Part shown: positions 9,135-17,480 of the stretch, piece after piece | Position numbering within the stretch: the stretch's first letter is position 1 | How the letters are laid out: the number at the start of each line of letters is the position of its first letter | From: Paracoccus amoyensis | GTDB lineage: Bacteria > Pseudomonadota > Alphaproteobacteria > Rhodobacterales > Rhodobacteraceae | Assembly: GCF_014490725.1 (NCBI RefSeq) | Contig: NZ_JACOQL010000002.1 | Location: forward strand, 248,001 to 312,000 | DNA length: 64,000 nucleotides | Direction of reading: 5' to 3' | Notes under the pieces: model-generated | Seen by the model: the letters and a program-made list of their open reading frames with translations, nothing else | Databases searched by the model: none | What the model was told of the DNA's origin: nothing | Translations under genes and position numbers: made by a program

Positions 9135-10733
9135 TCAGCCTGTCCTGACCACCGCGGCCAATGCCTGCAACTCAAATGTATCATCTGCCTGAATGGGCAA
9201 ATCAGAGCTACGGAAACGAACCATCTGACGCCCGACGCCCAACGGCGAGACGGACCATTGCAAAAGCTGGCGATTCGGCCCGAACATCACACCATTGTCC
9301 CGCACGGCACCGTCCGGGTTGGCGGCCAGGCGTTCCTGCAGGGCGGTAAAGCCCGGTCCGGGTTCGATCTGTTGTTGCCACGCGCCCAATGACGCACTCA
9401 TCGACGCCGTAGGTTGGCCCCAAAGATCGCGATAAGCCTGGTTTGTCATGATGACCTGATCCCCCGGGGCAAAGACGATCAGCGCGTCCTCGATTCCATC
9501 CAGGACATTCGTGCCCAGCGACAATTCCGCCCGGAACTTGCGGGTCAGGGATATTTCCGAGGTGATGTCTTCAAACAGGAACGCAACCGCTCCGTCAGGA
9601 TGTGGACGGCCGGTGACGCGATAGGTCTGACCGCCGGGCAGGGACCATGTTTCGACATGACGTCCGGTTGTCGCCGCGTTTTCCAGGTTTGCCATCTGCT
9701 GACGCCAATGGCGGTAATCCTTGGGTTCGGGGACCATCCGAAGCTCTCGCAGCTTGTCCAGAAAGTCGAAAAGGGTAGGGCGCGCCGTCAGAAAACCGGC
9801 GGACAGGCCGGTCAGGTCGATCAGTGACGGGTTGAAAAGCTGCAAATGCCGTTCGCGGTCAAAGATGGCCAGGCCGATGGGCAGATCCGCAAAGGTTTTC
9901 GTCAGCGTCTGAACGAATTCTCGCAGGCTGCGTTCGGCACGGACCGCGGCATCGGCAGGTACCGCAAAAAGCATCGTCGTTTCGTCGCCGACCTTATGCG
10001 TATGGCAGTCATACCATGACACCACACCATTATCCTCCAGAGACGCGCGCCGGGCCGGAGAGGTGCCACCACCGGGCACAGGGGCCGGTGGCTCCATGAG
10101 TTTTGGCAGAGGCCATGACACCGGGGCCTTCATCTGTGTCTCGGCTTGACGCAGATAGGCGGCATTTGCCCATGTCACCCGTTTGTCATGATCCTGACGC
10201 CAGACCAGCATTGGGGTCTGATCCAACGCACGGCGCAGCAAATCCAGCTCTTCTTCCATCGCTTGCTGCGACATCGAATCGACGATGATGCCCGAACCGT
10301 CAGCCTCGGGATCGGTAATACTGATCCTGATAAGCCCATCATCGACGGCTTCCGCGACAAGGCGCAGGCTGGCGCTGCCCATGCCTGTGTCGCCCTTCAG
10401 CTCGACGCGACCGAAGCGCGAGACTTGTTGTAACTTTTCTTCTGCATTCAGAAAACGGGGGGCCGCCCATCGTATCAATCTGGTCCAATCGGAACCGGAT
10501 GAACCGGTCCGATCCAGCAGCGATTTTGCCGAGGATGTCGCGTCAACCAGACGATCACGCCTGAATAAGAAAACTATGGGCCGTAACTCGCCCTCAAGGC
10601 GATTTTTCCGATTGGCACCGATGCGATTCTTGCGGCGATTATCCACCCATCGGATCACCAGAATCGCCGCGATAAGCGAACCTGTCCCAGCAATAATTGC
10701 GACGAAAATCAGCCAAAAACCTTGCAGCGACAA
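9135..10733 (-). CDS. PAS-domain membrane protein without kinase domain, DivL-like
   Basis: 532 residues. One N-terminal membrane helix (FWLIFVAIIAGTGSLIAAILVIRW) is followed by basic residues, a poorly defined region to about residue 165, then three PAS-like modules: around MEEELDLLRRALDQTPMLVW, around LPIGLAIFDRERHLQLFN and around LDGIEDALIVFAPGDQVIMTN. No HisKA box or ATPase domain follows; the protein simply ends. In Rhodobacter capsulatus the PAS protein called DivL, which modulates the CckA-ChpT-CtrA phosphorelay and gene transfer agent production, has this kind of architecture and, as I recall, also lies close to the reg genes. The DivL assignment is inference. It lies downstream of regB on the same strand, 65 bases apart. 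Confidence 0.65.
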   Translation of the reverse strand: MSLQGFWLIFVAIIAGTGSLIAAILVIRWVDNRRKNRIGANRKNRLEGELRPIVFLFRRDRLVDATSSAKSLLDRTGSSGSDWTRLIRWAAPRFLNAEEKLQQVSRFGRVELKGDTGMGSASLRLVAEAVDDGLIRISITDPEADGSGIIVDSMSQQAMEEELDLLRRALDQTPMLVWRQDHDKRVTWANAAYLRQAETQMKAPVSWPLPKLMEPPAPVPGGGTSPARRASLEDNGVVSWYDCHTHKVGDETTMLFAVPADAAVRAERSLREFVQTLTKTFADLPIGLAIFDRERHLQLFNPSLIDLTGLSAGFLTARPTLFDFLDKLRELRMVPEPKDYRHWRQQMANLENAATTGRHVETWSLPGGQTYRVTGRPHPDGAVAFLFEDITSEISLTRKFRAELSLGTNVLDGIEDALIVFAPGDQVIMTNQAYRDLWGQPTASMSASLGAWQQQIEPGPGFTALQERLAANPDGAVRDNGVMFGPNRQLLQWSVSPLGVGRQMVRFRSSDLPIQADDTFELQALAAVVRTG

Positions 10734-10798
10734 CTTTGCGATCCCTCGTTAATTGAAATCAATCATAGGGAGAGTAAATTTAAAAAACAGTTAAAAAG

Positions 10799-12118
10799 CT
10801 ATGGATCAAATGATGGGTTCTCGCCCAGCGGTATGCGGCTGTCAGCGCCAATGCGATCCATCTGCCAGCGGACAGTGACGACAGCGCCCGGCCCTCCATT
10901 GGCAAAGGTCAGCGCCGCGCCCGAACGTTCCAGCAATGTCTTGGCGATAAACAAGCCAAGACCCATTCCGTCGTAGCCATTCCGTTGCTGTCCGGTTCGA
11001 CGGCTGGTTACAAACGGATCGCCAATCCGCGCCAGCATCGCTGGCGAATAGCCGGGACCGTCGTCGCGAATGGTCACGGTGATCTGGTCGTCGCCGGAAC
11101 GGACCTCGATGACCACACGCGTCCGGGCAAAATCCACCGCGTTCTGGATCAGGTTACGCAAGGCGTGGATAATGCCCGGATCGCGCCGAATTTCCGGGCC
11201 AAAGCCACGGATCTCCACGACAGGCCCCCTATTTGCATGGGGATTTGCGGCGTCCTCCAGCACAGCACGGATTGGGGCGCTGCGCAGATGCAAATCTTCC
11301 TTTCCCGCACGACCCATACTGCGCAGGATCTGCGCACAGCGGTCTACGGATTCGCGAAGTGCGACCATGTCGGTGTGCAAATCTGACCGATCGCCCAGCT
11401 CGTCCGACAGTTCGCCGGCGATCAGTTTGATCGTCGCCAGCGGCGTTCCCATTTCATGTGCGGCAGCCGCAACGACGCCGCCCAGATGTTGCAGTCGTTG
11501 TTCCCGCAAAAGTGCCATCTGCGTGGCGAACAGGGCGGTCGATGTGGCATTGATCTCGGCCGATACGCGACGGGCATAGCTGGCAAAGAACACCACCCCG
11601 ATGACCAGCGCGACCCAATGGCCCAAGGTCAGAACCGGTGCCATCCGAAGCTCATTTCCGGCGGCATCATGCAACGGCATGGCCAGGATGGACGCCAGCG
11701 AAATCAGGATAATAGTCGCCAGTCCCAGGGCGATCGTCCGCCGATTGTTCAGCGCAGTTGCCGCCACCATAACCGGGGCAAGGACCAGCAGAGCGAAGGG
11801 GTTGGACAAACCACCCGTCAATGCCATCAGCGCCGAGATCTGGACCAGATCGAAGGTCAGTTGCCAGGTTGTCTGACTGGCCGACATGCGGTGTTGCGGC
11901 TTCAGCATTTGCCACAGGTTCATGATGGCGGCTGCGGCGATCAGGGCCGATACCGGCGCGATCGGGAACTGAATCCCCATCACACGCGCGGCCATGACCG
12001 CTGCAAGCTGCCCCGATATGGCGAACCAGCGCAGCAGCACCAACGTGCGCAGGCGAACCGGCTCCAACTCGGGCGTGAGGAAGCTGTCGGTTGCGATTTC
12101 GGGTGAAAGCTTGGTCAT
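10799..12118 (-). CDS. regB: Redox-sensing histidine kinase RegB (PrrB/ActS)
   Basis: 439 residues. About six membrane helices (residues 25-185) are followed by a HisKA/HATPase_c kinase. The ubiquinone-binding heptad GGLSNPF is at 102-108, the phosphorylated His is H221 in AAAHEMGTP, and Cys261 lies 40 residues later, the same spacing as H225 and the redox-active C265 of R. capsulatus RegB. N-, G1- and G2-boxes follow (NLIQNAVDFA, DDGPGYSP, GMGLGLFIAK). RegB lowers its kinase activity when oxidised and phosphorylates RegA under low oxygen. A longer in-frame start at 12253 would add an unlikely 45 residues; ATG 12118 has a GAGG site. The gene is divergent from senC. Confidence 0.95.
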   Translation of the reverse strand: MTKLSPEIATDSFLTPELEPVRLRTLVLLRWFAISGQLAAVMAARVMGIQFPIAPVSALIAAAAIMNLWQMLKPQHRMSASQTTWQLTFDLVQISALMALTGGLSNPFALLVLAPVMVAATALNNRRTIALGLATIILISLASILAMPLHDAAGNELRMAPVLTLGHWVALVIGVVFFASYARRVSAEINATSTALFATQMALLREQRLQHLGGVVAAAAHEMGTPLATIKLIAGELSDELGDRSDLHTDMVALRESVDRCAQILRSMGRAGKEDLHLRSAPIRAVLEDAANPHANRGPVVEIRGFGPEIRRDPGIIHALRNLIQNAVDFARTRVVIEVRSGDDQITVTIRDDGPGYSPAMLARIGDPFVTSRRTGQQRNGYDGMGLGLFIAKTLLERSGAALTFANGGPGAVVTVRWQMDRIGADSRIPLGENPSFDP

Positions 12119-12206
12119 ACCAACCTCGGATGCGACAATAGCGACCTTGATACGTGGGCCGCAATACGCGATCAATGCGTGCCTTTGACAAGCTGGGAGC
12201 GATGTT
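12119..12206. promoter_or_regulatory. Divergent regB / senC control region
   Basis: Only 88 bases separate the start codons of regB (leftward) and senC (rightward), so both promoters must lie here or overlap the coding starts. In R. capsulatus and relatives this divergent region is autoregulated by RegA. Several CGAC/GCGAC half-words occur (for example near 12132-12146), but I could not assign a convincing RegA box by eye. Confidence 0.5.
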
Positions 12207-12839
12207 GTGTCCGACAAGAAAATACTGGTGATCGGAAGTGTGGCCGCGGCCATCGTGTTGGTTGCAGGCGGGGTCTATGTCGCGCAGCGCGATACCGGCG
12301 GGGTGGATTTCGCCTCATGCCGGATCGGCAATGTGGCAGGCGGTATGGACAGCTTTGGCACGGAATTCCAACTGACGCGTGACGACGGCCAGCGCGTCTC
12401 GGCCGAGCAGGTCTTTACCAAGCCATCGCTTCTGTATTTCGGCTATACCATGTGCCCCGATGTCTGCCCGATGGACAGTGCCCGCAACGCCGACGCTGCC
12501 GCGCTTTTGAAAGATCAGGGCATGGACGTCCAGACCGTCATGATTACCGTCGACCCCAAGCGGGACACGCCAGAGGTTCTGAAGGACTTCACCGATCTGT
12601 TTTCGGAAGACATGATCGGGCTGACCGGCACGGACGAGGAAATCGCAGCGGTCAACAAGGGGTGGCGTAACTATTACCGGGCGAATGATCAGGAAGATGA
12701 TGAATATTATCTGGTTGATCACATGACCAACACCTATTTGGTTATGCCCGGGAATAAGACGGTCGAGTTTTTCGCCCGCGACGTTTCACCCGAATTGATG
12801 GCTGAACGTGTGGGCTGCTTTGTCAACGCCATGGGATAA
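12207..12839 (+). CDS. senC: SCO1/SenC copper-binding assembly protein
   Basis: 210 residues: an N-terminal membrane anchor (ILVIGSVAAAIVLVAGGVYVA) and a periplasmic thioredoxin-fold SCO domain. The copper ligands are all present: Cys83 and Cys87 in the CPDVC motif, and His172 in LVDHMTNTY. The family delivers copper to the CuA or CuB centre of cytochrome oxidases; in Rhodobacter SenC is needed for cbb3 oxidase activity and affects RegB signalling. The start is a GTG preceded by GGGAG seven bases upstream. It is the first gene of the senC-regA-hvrA transcription unit, 63 bases before regA. Confidence 0.95.
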   Translation: MSDKKILVIGSVAAAIVLVAGGVYVAQRDTGGVDFASCRIGNVAGGMDSFGTEFQLTRDDGQRVSAEQVFTKPSLLYFGYTMCPDVCPMDSARNADAAALLKDQGMDVQTVMITVDPKRDTPEVLKDFTDLFSEDMIGLTGTDEEIAAVNKGWRNYYRANDQEDDEYYLVDHMTNTYLVMPGNKTVEFFARDVSPELMAERVGCFVNAMG

Positions 12840-12902
12840 AGTTCGTCTTGCGTTTGATTCCCCCACTCGGGCAGCGTAAAGCTGCCTGTGAAAGGGCAAA
12901 AC

Positions 12903-13460
12903 ATGACAGACAAGAAGAACGCCTTGGATCTTGGGGCCGACCCGTCCCTTCTGTTGGTGGATGATGATGAGATGTTCGTCACCCGCCTTGCTCGCGCGAT
13001 GGAAAAACGGGGATTCATCCCGCAGACAGCGCTTAGCGTCAGTGCCGCCAAGGATATGATTCGCGAATTTGCCCCGGCTTATGCGGTTGTCGATTTGCGG
13101 CTGGAAGATGGCAATGGTTTAGACGTTGTCGAAGCGCTGCGCGAGGCACGTGAAGATGCCCGGATCATCGTTTTGACGGGTTATGGTGCAATCGCGACGG
13201 CGGTTGCGGCGGTCAAAATGGGGGCGACCGATTATCTTGCAAAACCGGCTGATGCAAATGACGTCACTTCGGCATTGCTTTCAATAGGTGATTCATTACC
13301 GCCGCCGCCGGAAAATCCCATGTCCGCAGATCGTGTTCGTTGGGAGCATATTCAGCGGGTTTATGAACAATGTGATCGCAATGTCAGTGAAACCGCACGC
13401 CGTTTACATATGCATCGCCGCACATTGCAGCGGATTCTTGCCAAACGCAGTCCAAGATAA
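12903..13460 (+). CDS. regA: Global redox response regulator RegA (PrrA/ActR)
   Basis: 185 residues, matching the 184 of R. capsulatus RegA. The receiver domain (residues 15-130) has the acidic pocket VDDDE, phospho-acceptor Asp64 in VVDLRLEDG, Thr in VLTGYG and Lys in LAKPAD. A run of prolines (PPPPEN, about residue 143) links it to a Fis-type helix-turn-helix ending in RRTLQRILAKRSPR. Under low oxygen RegA activates or represses genes for respiration, nitrogen and carbon fixation and, in phototrophs, photosystem synthesis. An ATG at 12888 is in frame, but AAAGGG sits eight bases before 12903. It is encoded beside its kinase and SenC. Confidence 0.96.
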   Translation: MTDKKNALDLGADPSLLLVDDDEMFVTRLARAMEKRGFIPQTALSVSAAKDMIREFAPAYAVVDLRLEDGNGLDVVEALREAREDARIIVLTGYGAIATAVAAVKMGATDYLAKPADANDVTSALLSIGDSLPPPPENPMSADRVRWEHIQRVYEQCDRNVSETARRLHMHRRTLQRILAKRSPR

Positions 13461-13539
13461 ACATATCACCCCTTTGAAGCCATTAACTAAACGTATAGGT
13501 TCTGGTTACGGAATATAGAAAAGATTGGAAATGGCCTAA

Positions 13540-13851
13540 ATGGACTACGACTTTGACAAGATGACGCTGAAAGAAATGCGTGATCTTCGGACAAAACTGG
13601 ATCGTGCCATAAATTCGTATCAAGAGCGTAAGCGCCGTCAGGCGTTGGCCGCAATTGAAGAGGCCGCTCGTGAACATGGATTTAATCTTGCCGAGCTGAC
13701 GGGCACCAAAACCCGCCGCAGCGGCACTGTTGCGCCGAAATATGCGAATCCAGAGGATCCTACGCTGACCTGGACCGGACGTGGGCGAAAGCCGAAATGG
13801 GTTCAGGAAAACCTTGATAAGGGTAAAAATCTGGACGATCTTTTGATCTGA
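13540..13851 (+). CDS. hvrA: H-NS family regulator HvrA
   Basis: 103 residues. The N-terminal half is a coiled-coil dimerisation region (residues 8-50, rich in Lys/Arg/Glu) and the C-terminus carries the H-NS DNA-binding core TWTGRGRKPKW near residues 80-90, preceded by YANPEDP. HvrA is an H-NS-like protein that binds curved AT-rich DNA; in R. capsulatus it lies directly after regA and modulates photosynthesis and nitrogen-fixation promoters. Here it sits 79 bases after regA and is followed by a strong terminator, so the R. capsulatus senC-regA-hvrA order is kept, while the ahcY gene that follows hvrA in that species is absent. Confidence 0.93.
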   Translation: MDYDFDKMTLKEMRDLRTKLDRAINSYQERKRRQALAAIEEAAREHGFNLAELTGTKTRRSGTVAPKYANPEDPTLTWTGRGRKPKWVQENLDKGKNLDDLLI

Positions 13852-13856
13852 TTATG

Positions 13857-13883
13857 AAGGCCGCCATATCGGGCGGCCTTTTC
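13857..13883. terminator. Intrinsic terminator after hvrA
   Basis: AAGGCCGCC - ATATC - GGGCGGCCTT followed by TT: a stem of nine pairs with a five-base loop. It lies between hvrA and the convergent HD-domain gene and probably serves both directions. Confidence 0.85.
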
Positions 13884-13886
13884 AAT

Positions 13887-14503
13887 TTACGTCCGATCGG
13901 CAACGCCATCTAAACTGCTGAGCAGCGTATTAAACCTGTCCAAATAGGCGACCCGCACCTCGGCCGGGGGGCGCAATGCAATTTTCAAAACCGAAAGAAT
14001 CAGTTCATTTTGAATTGGAAATAAGCGCTTGGCTTCGCTTTCTGTGAATCCGGCTATTTGAACGGATTCCAGCGCGCGGATATTCGATCTGCCATCTTGA
14101 TCTTTTTCTTGATCGCGGCGGGCAGGGCCGTAGGCAGTCCAAATCGCCGATGGATTGCAGCCATCAGACGTTCATCCATCGCCCGATATTCTCCGCCCAA
14201 TGCGGATTTCACCGGAGAGATCATATCCCCGATGACATATTCCGGCGCATCGTGAAGCAATGCGGCGAGGCGCCATTTCGTCTCGATATTCGGGTTCAGC
14301 CGGGCAAATATCTCTTCGACCAGCAACGAATGTTCGGCGACAGAATAGGGCCAGTCGCCATGCGTCTGCCCGTTCCAGCGGGCGACGAAGGCCAGACCAT
14401 GTGCAATGTCGGAGATTTCGATGTCAAAAGGCGTCGGATCAAGAAGGTCCAGACGCCGGCCCGACAACATCCGCTGCCAGGCCCGACGAGAGCTTGCGGC
14501 CAT
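13887..14503 (-). pseudogene. HD-domain hydrolase (YfbR-like), interrupted by a one-base frameshift
   Basis: The first 140 residues (from 14503) form an HD-superfamily nucleotidase/phosphohydrolase: H in VAEHSLLVE, HD in LLHDAPEYVIGD, and D in KMADRIS. The frame then runs into a premature stop at 14054. Shifting frame by one base in the CGCGCG run at 14071-14079 restores the expected family continuation (ALESVQIAGFTESEAKRLF) and a natural stop at 13887, giving 205 residues, the usual size. One missing G explains the break. It may be a true pseudogene or a sequencing/assembly error in a GC repeat. The gene lies six bases downstream of secB's end on the far side, in the same direction. Confidence 0.85.
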
Positions 14504-14509
14504 CCGCGA

Positions 14510-15031
14510 TCAGGACAGGCGCTGATCGGCTGGTGCGCCCGCTTCGGTCTGTGCCTGGGCGCGACGCTGAAGTTCCTGGCGATACAGGGCAACGAAATCG
14601 ACCGGGTCCATATTGAAGGGCGGGAAGCCGCCGTCGCGGGTCAGGTCCGAAATGATGCGGCGCACGAACGGAAACAACATGCGCGGGCATTCGATCATCA
14701 GGAACGGGTGCAACTGGTCCTCTGGCACGCCCTCGATGTGGAAAACCCCGCCGTAATCCAGCTCGGCCAGAAACATGGTCGAATTATCGCCCTTGTTGGT
14801 CGACGTGACGCGAAATTTCGAAATGACTTCATACTGATGTTCGGCGCCGCGCTTGCGGGCATCCAGGCTGACCTGAACCGTCATTTCCGGTTGCACTTCG
14901 CCTTGCGGTGCGCCCTTGGTGGCGACGGCATTTTCAAACGAAAGATCGCGAATATATTGCGCCAGAATCTGCATGCGCACCTGCGGCTGGGCGCCGGCTT
15001 CGACGCCGTTCGGTGTATTTTCTTCGGCCAT
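14510..15031 (-). CDS. secB: Protein-export chaperone SecB
   Basis: 173 residues, typical SecB. The start MAEENTPNG, the first beta strand (VRMQILAQYIRDLSFENA) and the conserved block LAELDYGGVFHIEGVPEDQLHPFLMIECPRM are characteristic; the last is a block of family-specific residues around positions 90-120. SecB forms a homotetramer that keeps precursor proteins unfolded and hands them to SecA. Alphaproteobacteria carry it in this neighbourhood, close to fxsA and timA. A good ribosome site (GAGGAACC on the minus strand) precedes the ATG. The intergenic stretch to fxsA is 79 bases. Confidence 0.96.
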   Translation of the reverse strand: MAEENTPNGVEAGAQPQVRMQILAQYIRDLSFENAVATKGAPQGEVQPEMTVQVSLDARKRGAEHQYEVISKFRVTSTNKGDNSTMFLAELDYGGVFHIEGVPEDQLHPFLMIECPRMLFPFVRRIISDLTRDGGFPPFNMDPVDFVALYRQELQRRAQAQTEAGAPADQRLS

Positions 15032-15110
15032 GATGGTTCCTCGTAAATCCGGATTTGAACGTTATCTATCAGGCGGCGGTCTCAGTCTCAATGCCGCCCT
15101 CAATGCCGCC

Positions 15111-15638
15111 TCAATGCTGCGTCCATCCCGACTTGCCCGAACGCGGCGGCTGTTGATCTTCCGGGGGTTCCAGATCGGGGGGCATCTGGCCGCGTTTTAC
15201 AGGTGGCTCATCCTCGACCACGTAGTCCCCTTCGATCACGCCGTCAGCATAGGGCGGGCGATAACCATAGCTGGTGGAATGCGCACGCGTGACCCGCACG
15301 CGACGCCCGAAATAGCCTATCACGGCATTACGCACGAAGGGAATCAGCAGCAACAGGCCGATGGTATCCGTAAGAAAACCGGGCATGACCAGCAGTATAC
15401 CCGCCGTCATGATCATTGCGCCATGGGCCAGCGGACGCGACGGATCACGCACCTCGGCCAGGCTGCGTTGCGCCTCTAGCCACGCGTTGCGCCCTTGGCT
15501 GCGCATGACAACCACCCCCAGAACGGCGCTGAGAATGACCAGCGCCAGCGTTGGCCACAAACCGATGGCACTGCCCACCTGAATGAACAATGCGATCTCG
15601 ATGATCGGCAACAGAACAAACACAGCCAAAAGCCACAT
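15111..15638 (-). CDS. fxsA: FxsA family inner-membrane protein
   Basis: 175 residues. The N-terminal 120 residues hold three or four membrane segments (LLAVFVLLPIIEIALFIQV; LALVILSAVLGVVVM; ITAGILLVMPGFLTD; IGLLLLIPFVRN) with the FxsA signature around MPGFLTDTIGLLLL. The tail is hydrophilic and proline-rich (MPPDLEPPEDQQPPRSG). E. coli FxsA relieves F-plasmid exclusion of phage T7; its normal role is unknown. The frame stays open far upstream (to 16628) but the ATG at 15638 has GGAGG nine bases before it and matches the family start. It is divergent from timA. Confidence 0.9.
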   Translation of the reverse strand: MWLLAVFVLLPIIEIALFIQVGSAIGLWPTLALVILSAVLGVVVMRSQGRNAWLEAQRSLAEVRDPSRPLAHGAMIMTAGILLVMPGFLTDTIGLLLLIPFVRNAVIGYFGRRVRVTRAHSTSYGYRPPYADGVIEGDYVVEDEPPVKRGQMPPDLEPPEDQQPPRSGKSGWTQH

Positions 15639-15749
15639 GTGAAATAACCTCCGTGTGGGCGGGATAGCTGGACTTGCTGCCGCCCAATCCCTACATAATG
15701 ACGCAATACGCAGATACCAACAAACCCTTCGCCACATGAGGCCTAACGA

Positions 15750-16409
15750 ATGTTTTCCAGCCCGTTGCTTCAACTGCTTGCCTTGGCTGCAATCGCGATC
15801 TTTCTGATCCTGCGGTTGCGCAATGTCTTGGGCACGCGCGACGGGTTCGAACCGAAAGAGGTTGACCGGCCCGAAGCCGCGCGCGAGCGTTTCGAAGTCA
15901 TCGACGGCACCGCGGATGAGATTGACGGAGATATTTTCGACCATACCGACGCTGGCAGCCCGACTGCCGAAGCCTTGCTGGCGATGAAGCGCGCTGAACC
16001 CTCCTTCTCTGTCGGTGATTTTCTGTCCGGTGCGAAATCCGCCTATGAAATGATCCTGATGGCCTTCGAAAAGGGCGATCTGACCGATGTTCGCGCCTTT
16101 CTGGATCAGCAGGTCGCCGATGCGCTTCAGTCTGTCATTGACGCCCGCGCTGCCAATCATCAGACGGTCGAGGCGCAATATCTGGGCACCCGTGAAACCG
16201 CGCTTGCCGGTGCCGAATTCGACAAGGCAGATGGGACCGCTGAATTGTCCGTCCGTTTTGTTGCCGAACTGATCGCCGCGACCCGCGATGCGGACGGCAA
16301 CGTGATCGAAGGCGATCCGAAAGCGGCGCGTAAACAGCGGGATGTCTGGACCTTTGCACGCCGCATGGGTCAGGATGATCCGAACTGGCAGCTTGTCGCG
16401 ACGAGCTGA
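15750..16409 (+). CDS. Tim44-domain (TimA-like) membrane-associated protein
   Basis: 219 residues. An N-terminal hydrophobic anchor (LLQLLALAAIAIFLILRLRNVLG) is followed by a low-complexity acidic linker and a C-terminal Tim44/NTF2-like domain (about residues 85-215; FLSGAKSAYEMILMAFEKGD and WTFARRMGQDDPNWQLVAT are family hallmarks). It is the bacterial relative of the mitochondrial import motor subunit Tim44; the bacterial role, proposed to be an adaptor at the inner membrane, is not settled. Its TGA overlaps the ATG of the smr gene by one base, so the two are translationally coupled. The fxsA and timA starts are divergent across 111 bases. Confidence 0.88.
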   Translation: MFSSPLLQLLALAAIAIFLILRLRNVLGTRDGFEPKEVDRPEAARERFEVIDGTADEIDGDIFDHTDAGSPTAEALLAMKRAEPSFSVGDFLSGAKSAYEMILMAFEKGDLTDVRAFLDQQVADALQSVIDARAANHQTVEAQYLGTRETALAGAEFDKADGTAELSVRFVAELIAATRDADGNVIEGDPKAARKQRDVWTFARRMGQDDPNWQLVATS

Positions 16410-17002
16410 TGGCACGCAGACGACGGGGCCTGACGCCTGAAGAGCAAACGCTCTGGTCCCGCGTCGCCAAAACCACCACGCCGATAAATCCCAGCCGGGC
16501 TGCCAAGCCGGATGATCTGTCGCTGCGATCCGATAGCAAGCCCCGTCCCGTCCCGAAAAAGCCGATCCCCCGCTTTGACATTGGCGAATCAGCGGCGCTA
16601 CCGATGCCAAGCTTCCCGCAATACGCACCGACCCCGGCCCAGCAATTGGCAGCCCAGCCGGTGCGGATGGACAAAAAGACCCATAAGCGAATGTCCCAAG
16701 GCAAGATGATGCCCGAGGCGCGGCTGGACTTGCACGGAATGACGCTGGCGCAGGCGCAACCGGAACTGATCCGCTTCATCATGTCCTGTCAGGCCAGGGG
16801 CCACCGGCTGGTTCTGGTGATCACCGGAAAGGGCAGGGGTGATCACGGTCCCTTGCCGACCCGACCGGGTGCGTTACGCCATCAGGTGCCGTATTGGCTG
16901 GCCAGCCCGCCGCTTCGCAGTATCGTTCAACAGGTGAATGCCGCTCACTACCGTCACGGGGGCGAGGGCGCGTATTATATCTATCTGAGAAGACCGGGTT
17001 GA
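16409..17002 (+). CDS. Smr/MutS2 C-terminal domain protein
   Basis: 197 residues. A basic N-terminal region with a proline-rich linker (about residues 1-95) precedes a Smr domain (about residues 100-195) with LDLHGMTLAQA and the GKGRG-type loop in VLVITGKGRGDHG. Smr domains are structure-specific DNA or RNA endonucleases related to the MutS2 C-terminus; a role in ribosome rescue is established for some relatives, but none can be assigned here. Start codon overlaps the timA stop. In many relatives, as I recall, a murein transglycosylase gene (mltA) lies between these two genes; it is missing here. Confidence 0.88.
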   Translation: MARRRRGLTPEEQTLWSRVAKTTTPINPSRAAKPDDLSLRSDSKPRPVPKKPIPRFDIGESAALPMPSFPQYAPTPAQQLAAQPVRMDKKTHKRMSQGKMMPEARLDLHGMTLAQAQPELIRFIMSCQARGHRLVLVITGKGRGDHGPLPTRPGALRHQVPYWLASPPLRSIVQQVNAAHYRHGGEGAYYIYLRRPG

Positions 17003-17440
17003 ACGCGCATGTCACAATGACTGCCAAACTGAACCTTTTAGAGGAAGCGTGCATATAGCCACCTCAACCAGCCCCTTGATCGAGACCCAAAACTACCTTC
17101 CGGAAGCATTTGATGAGAGGCAGACGGACGGTTTCAATCAAAAATCCGGCCCCTGATCGTCACATTCGAGAATCTTGATGGCCCCAAAAGCAAGGGGCGG
17201 GTCCATTCTGGAAAGGCCGGGGTGTCGATCCGCTACAGATGAGAGTTACCGAAATACTATCTGACCCTTAAGCAGATGCCGCGGGTTCAGGGCAGCGATT
17301 TGTTCATGTCAATCGGGTCGAGGATAACAGCGTTTCAGAAGCAAATTCCCGACCGTCAGCGGAAAGCCAGTGCTCCGCACTGTCTTGTTCGCAGATACCA
17401 CCGATCTCATCTCTCTGTGCGCCCTGATGGTTCGCACGCA
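17003..17440. other. 438-base intergenic region without a recognisable gene
   Basis: No frame gives a protein I recognise, on either strand. Stop codons are spread through all frames, the composition is slightly richer in A+T than the flanks, and no tRNA-like cloverleaf or repeat was found. It may be a decayed gene or element; it ends at the terminator of the small leftward gene. Confidence 0.4.
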
Positions 17441-17466
17441 AAAGGCCCGGACAATGCCGGGCCTTT
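17441..17466 (-). terminator. Intrinsic terminator of the small PLDc_N gene
   Basis: AAAGGCCCGG - ACAATG - CCGGGCCTTT: a perfect ten-pair stem with a six-base loop, located 15 bases beyond the stop codon of the leftward small membrane protein gene. Confidence 0.8.
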
Positions 17467-17480
17467 CTGAATGTCTCTCG

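Noticed and set aside
15111..16628. 505-codon leftward frame covering fxsA and timA antisense
   Set aside because: Only the last 175 codons match FxsA and have a ribosome site; the rest lies opposite timA and smr.
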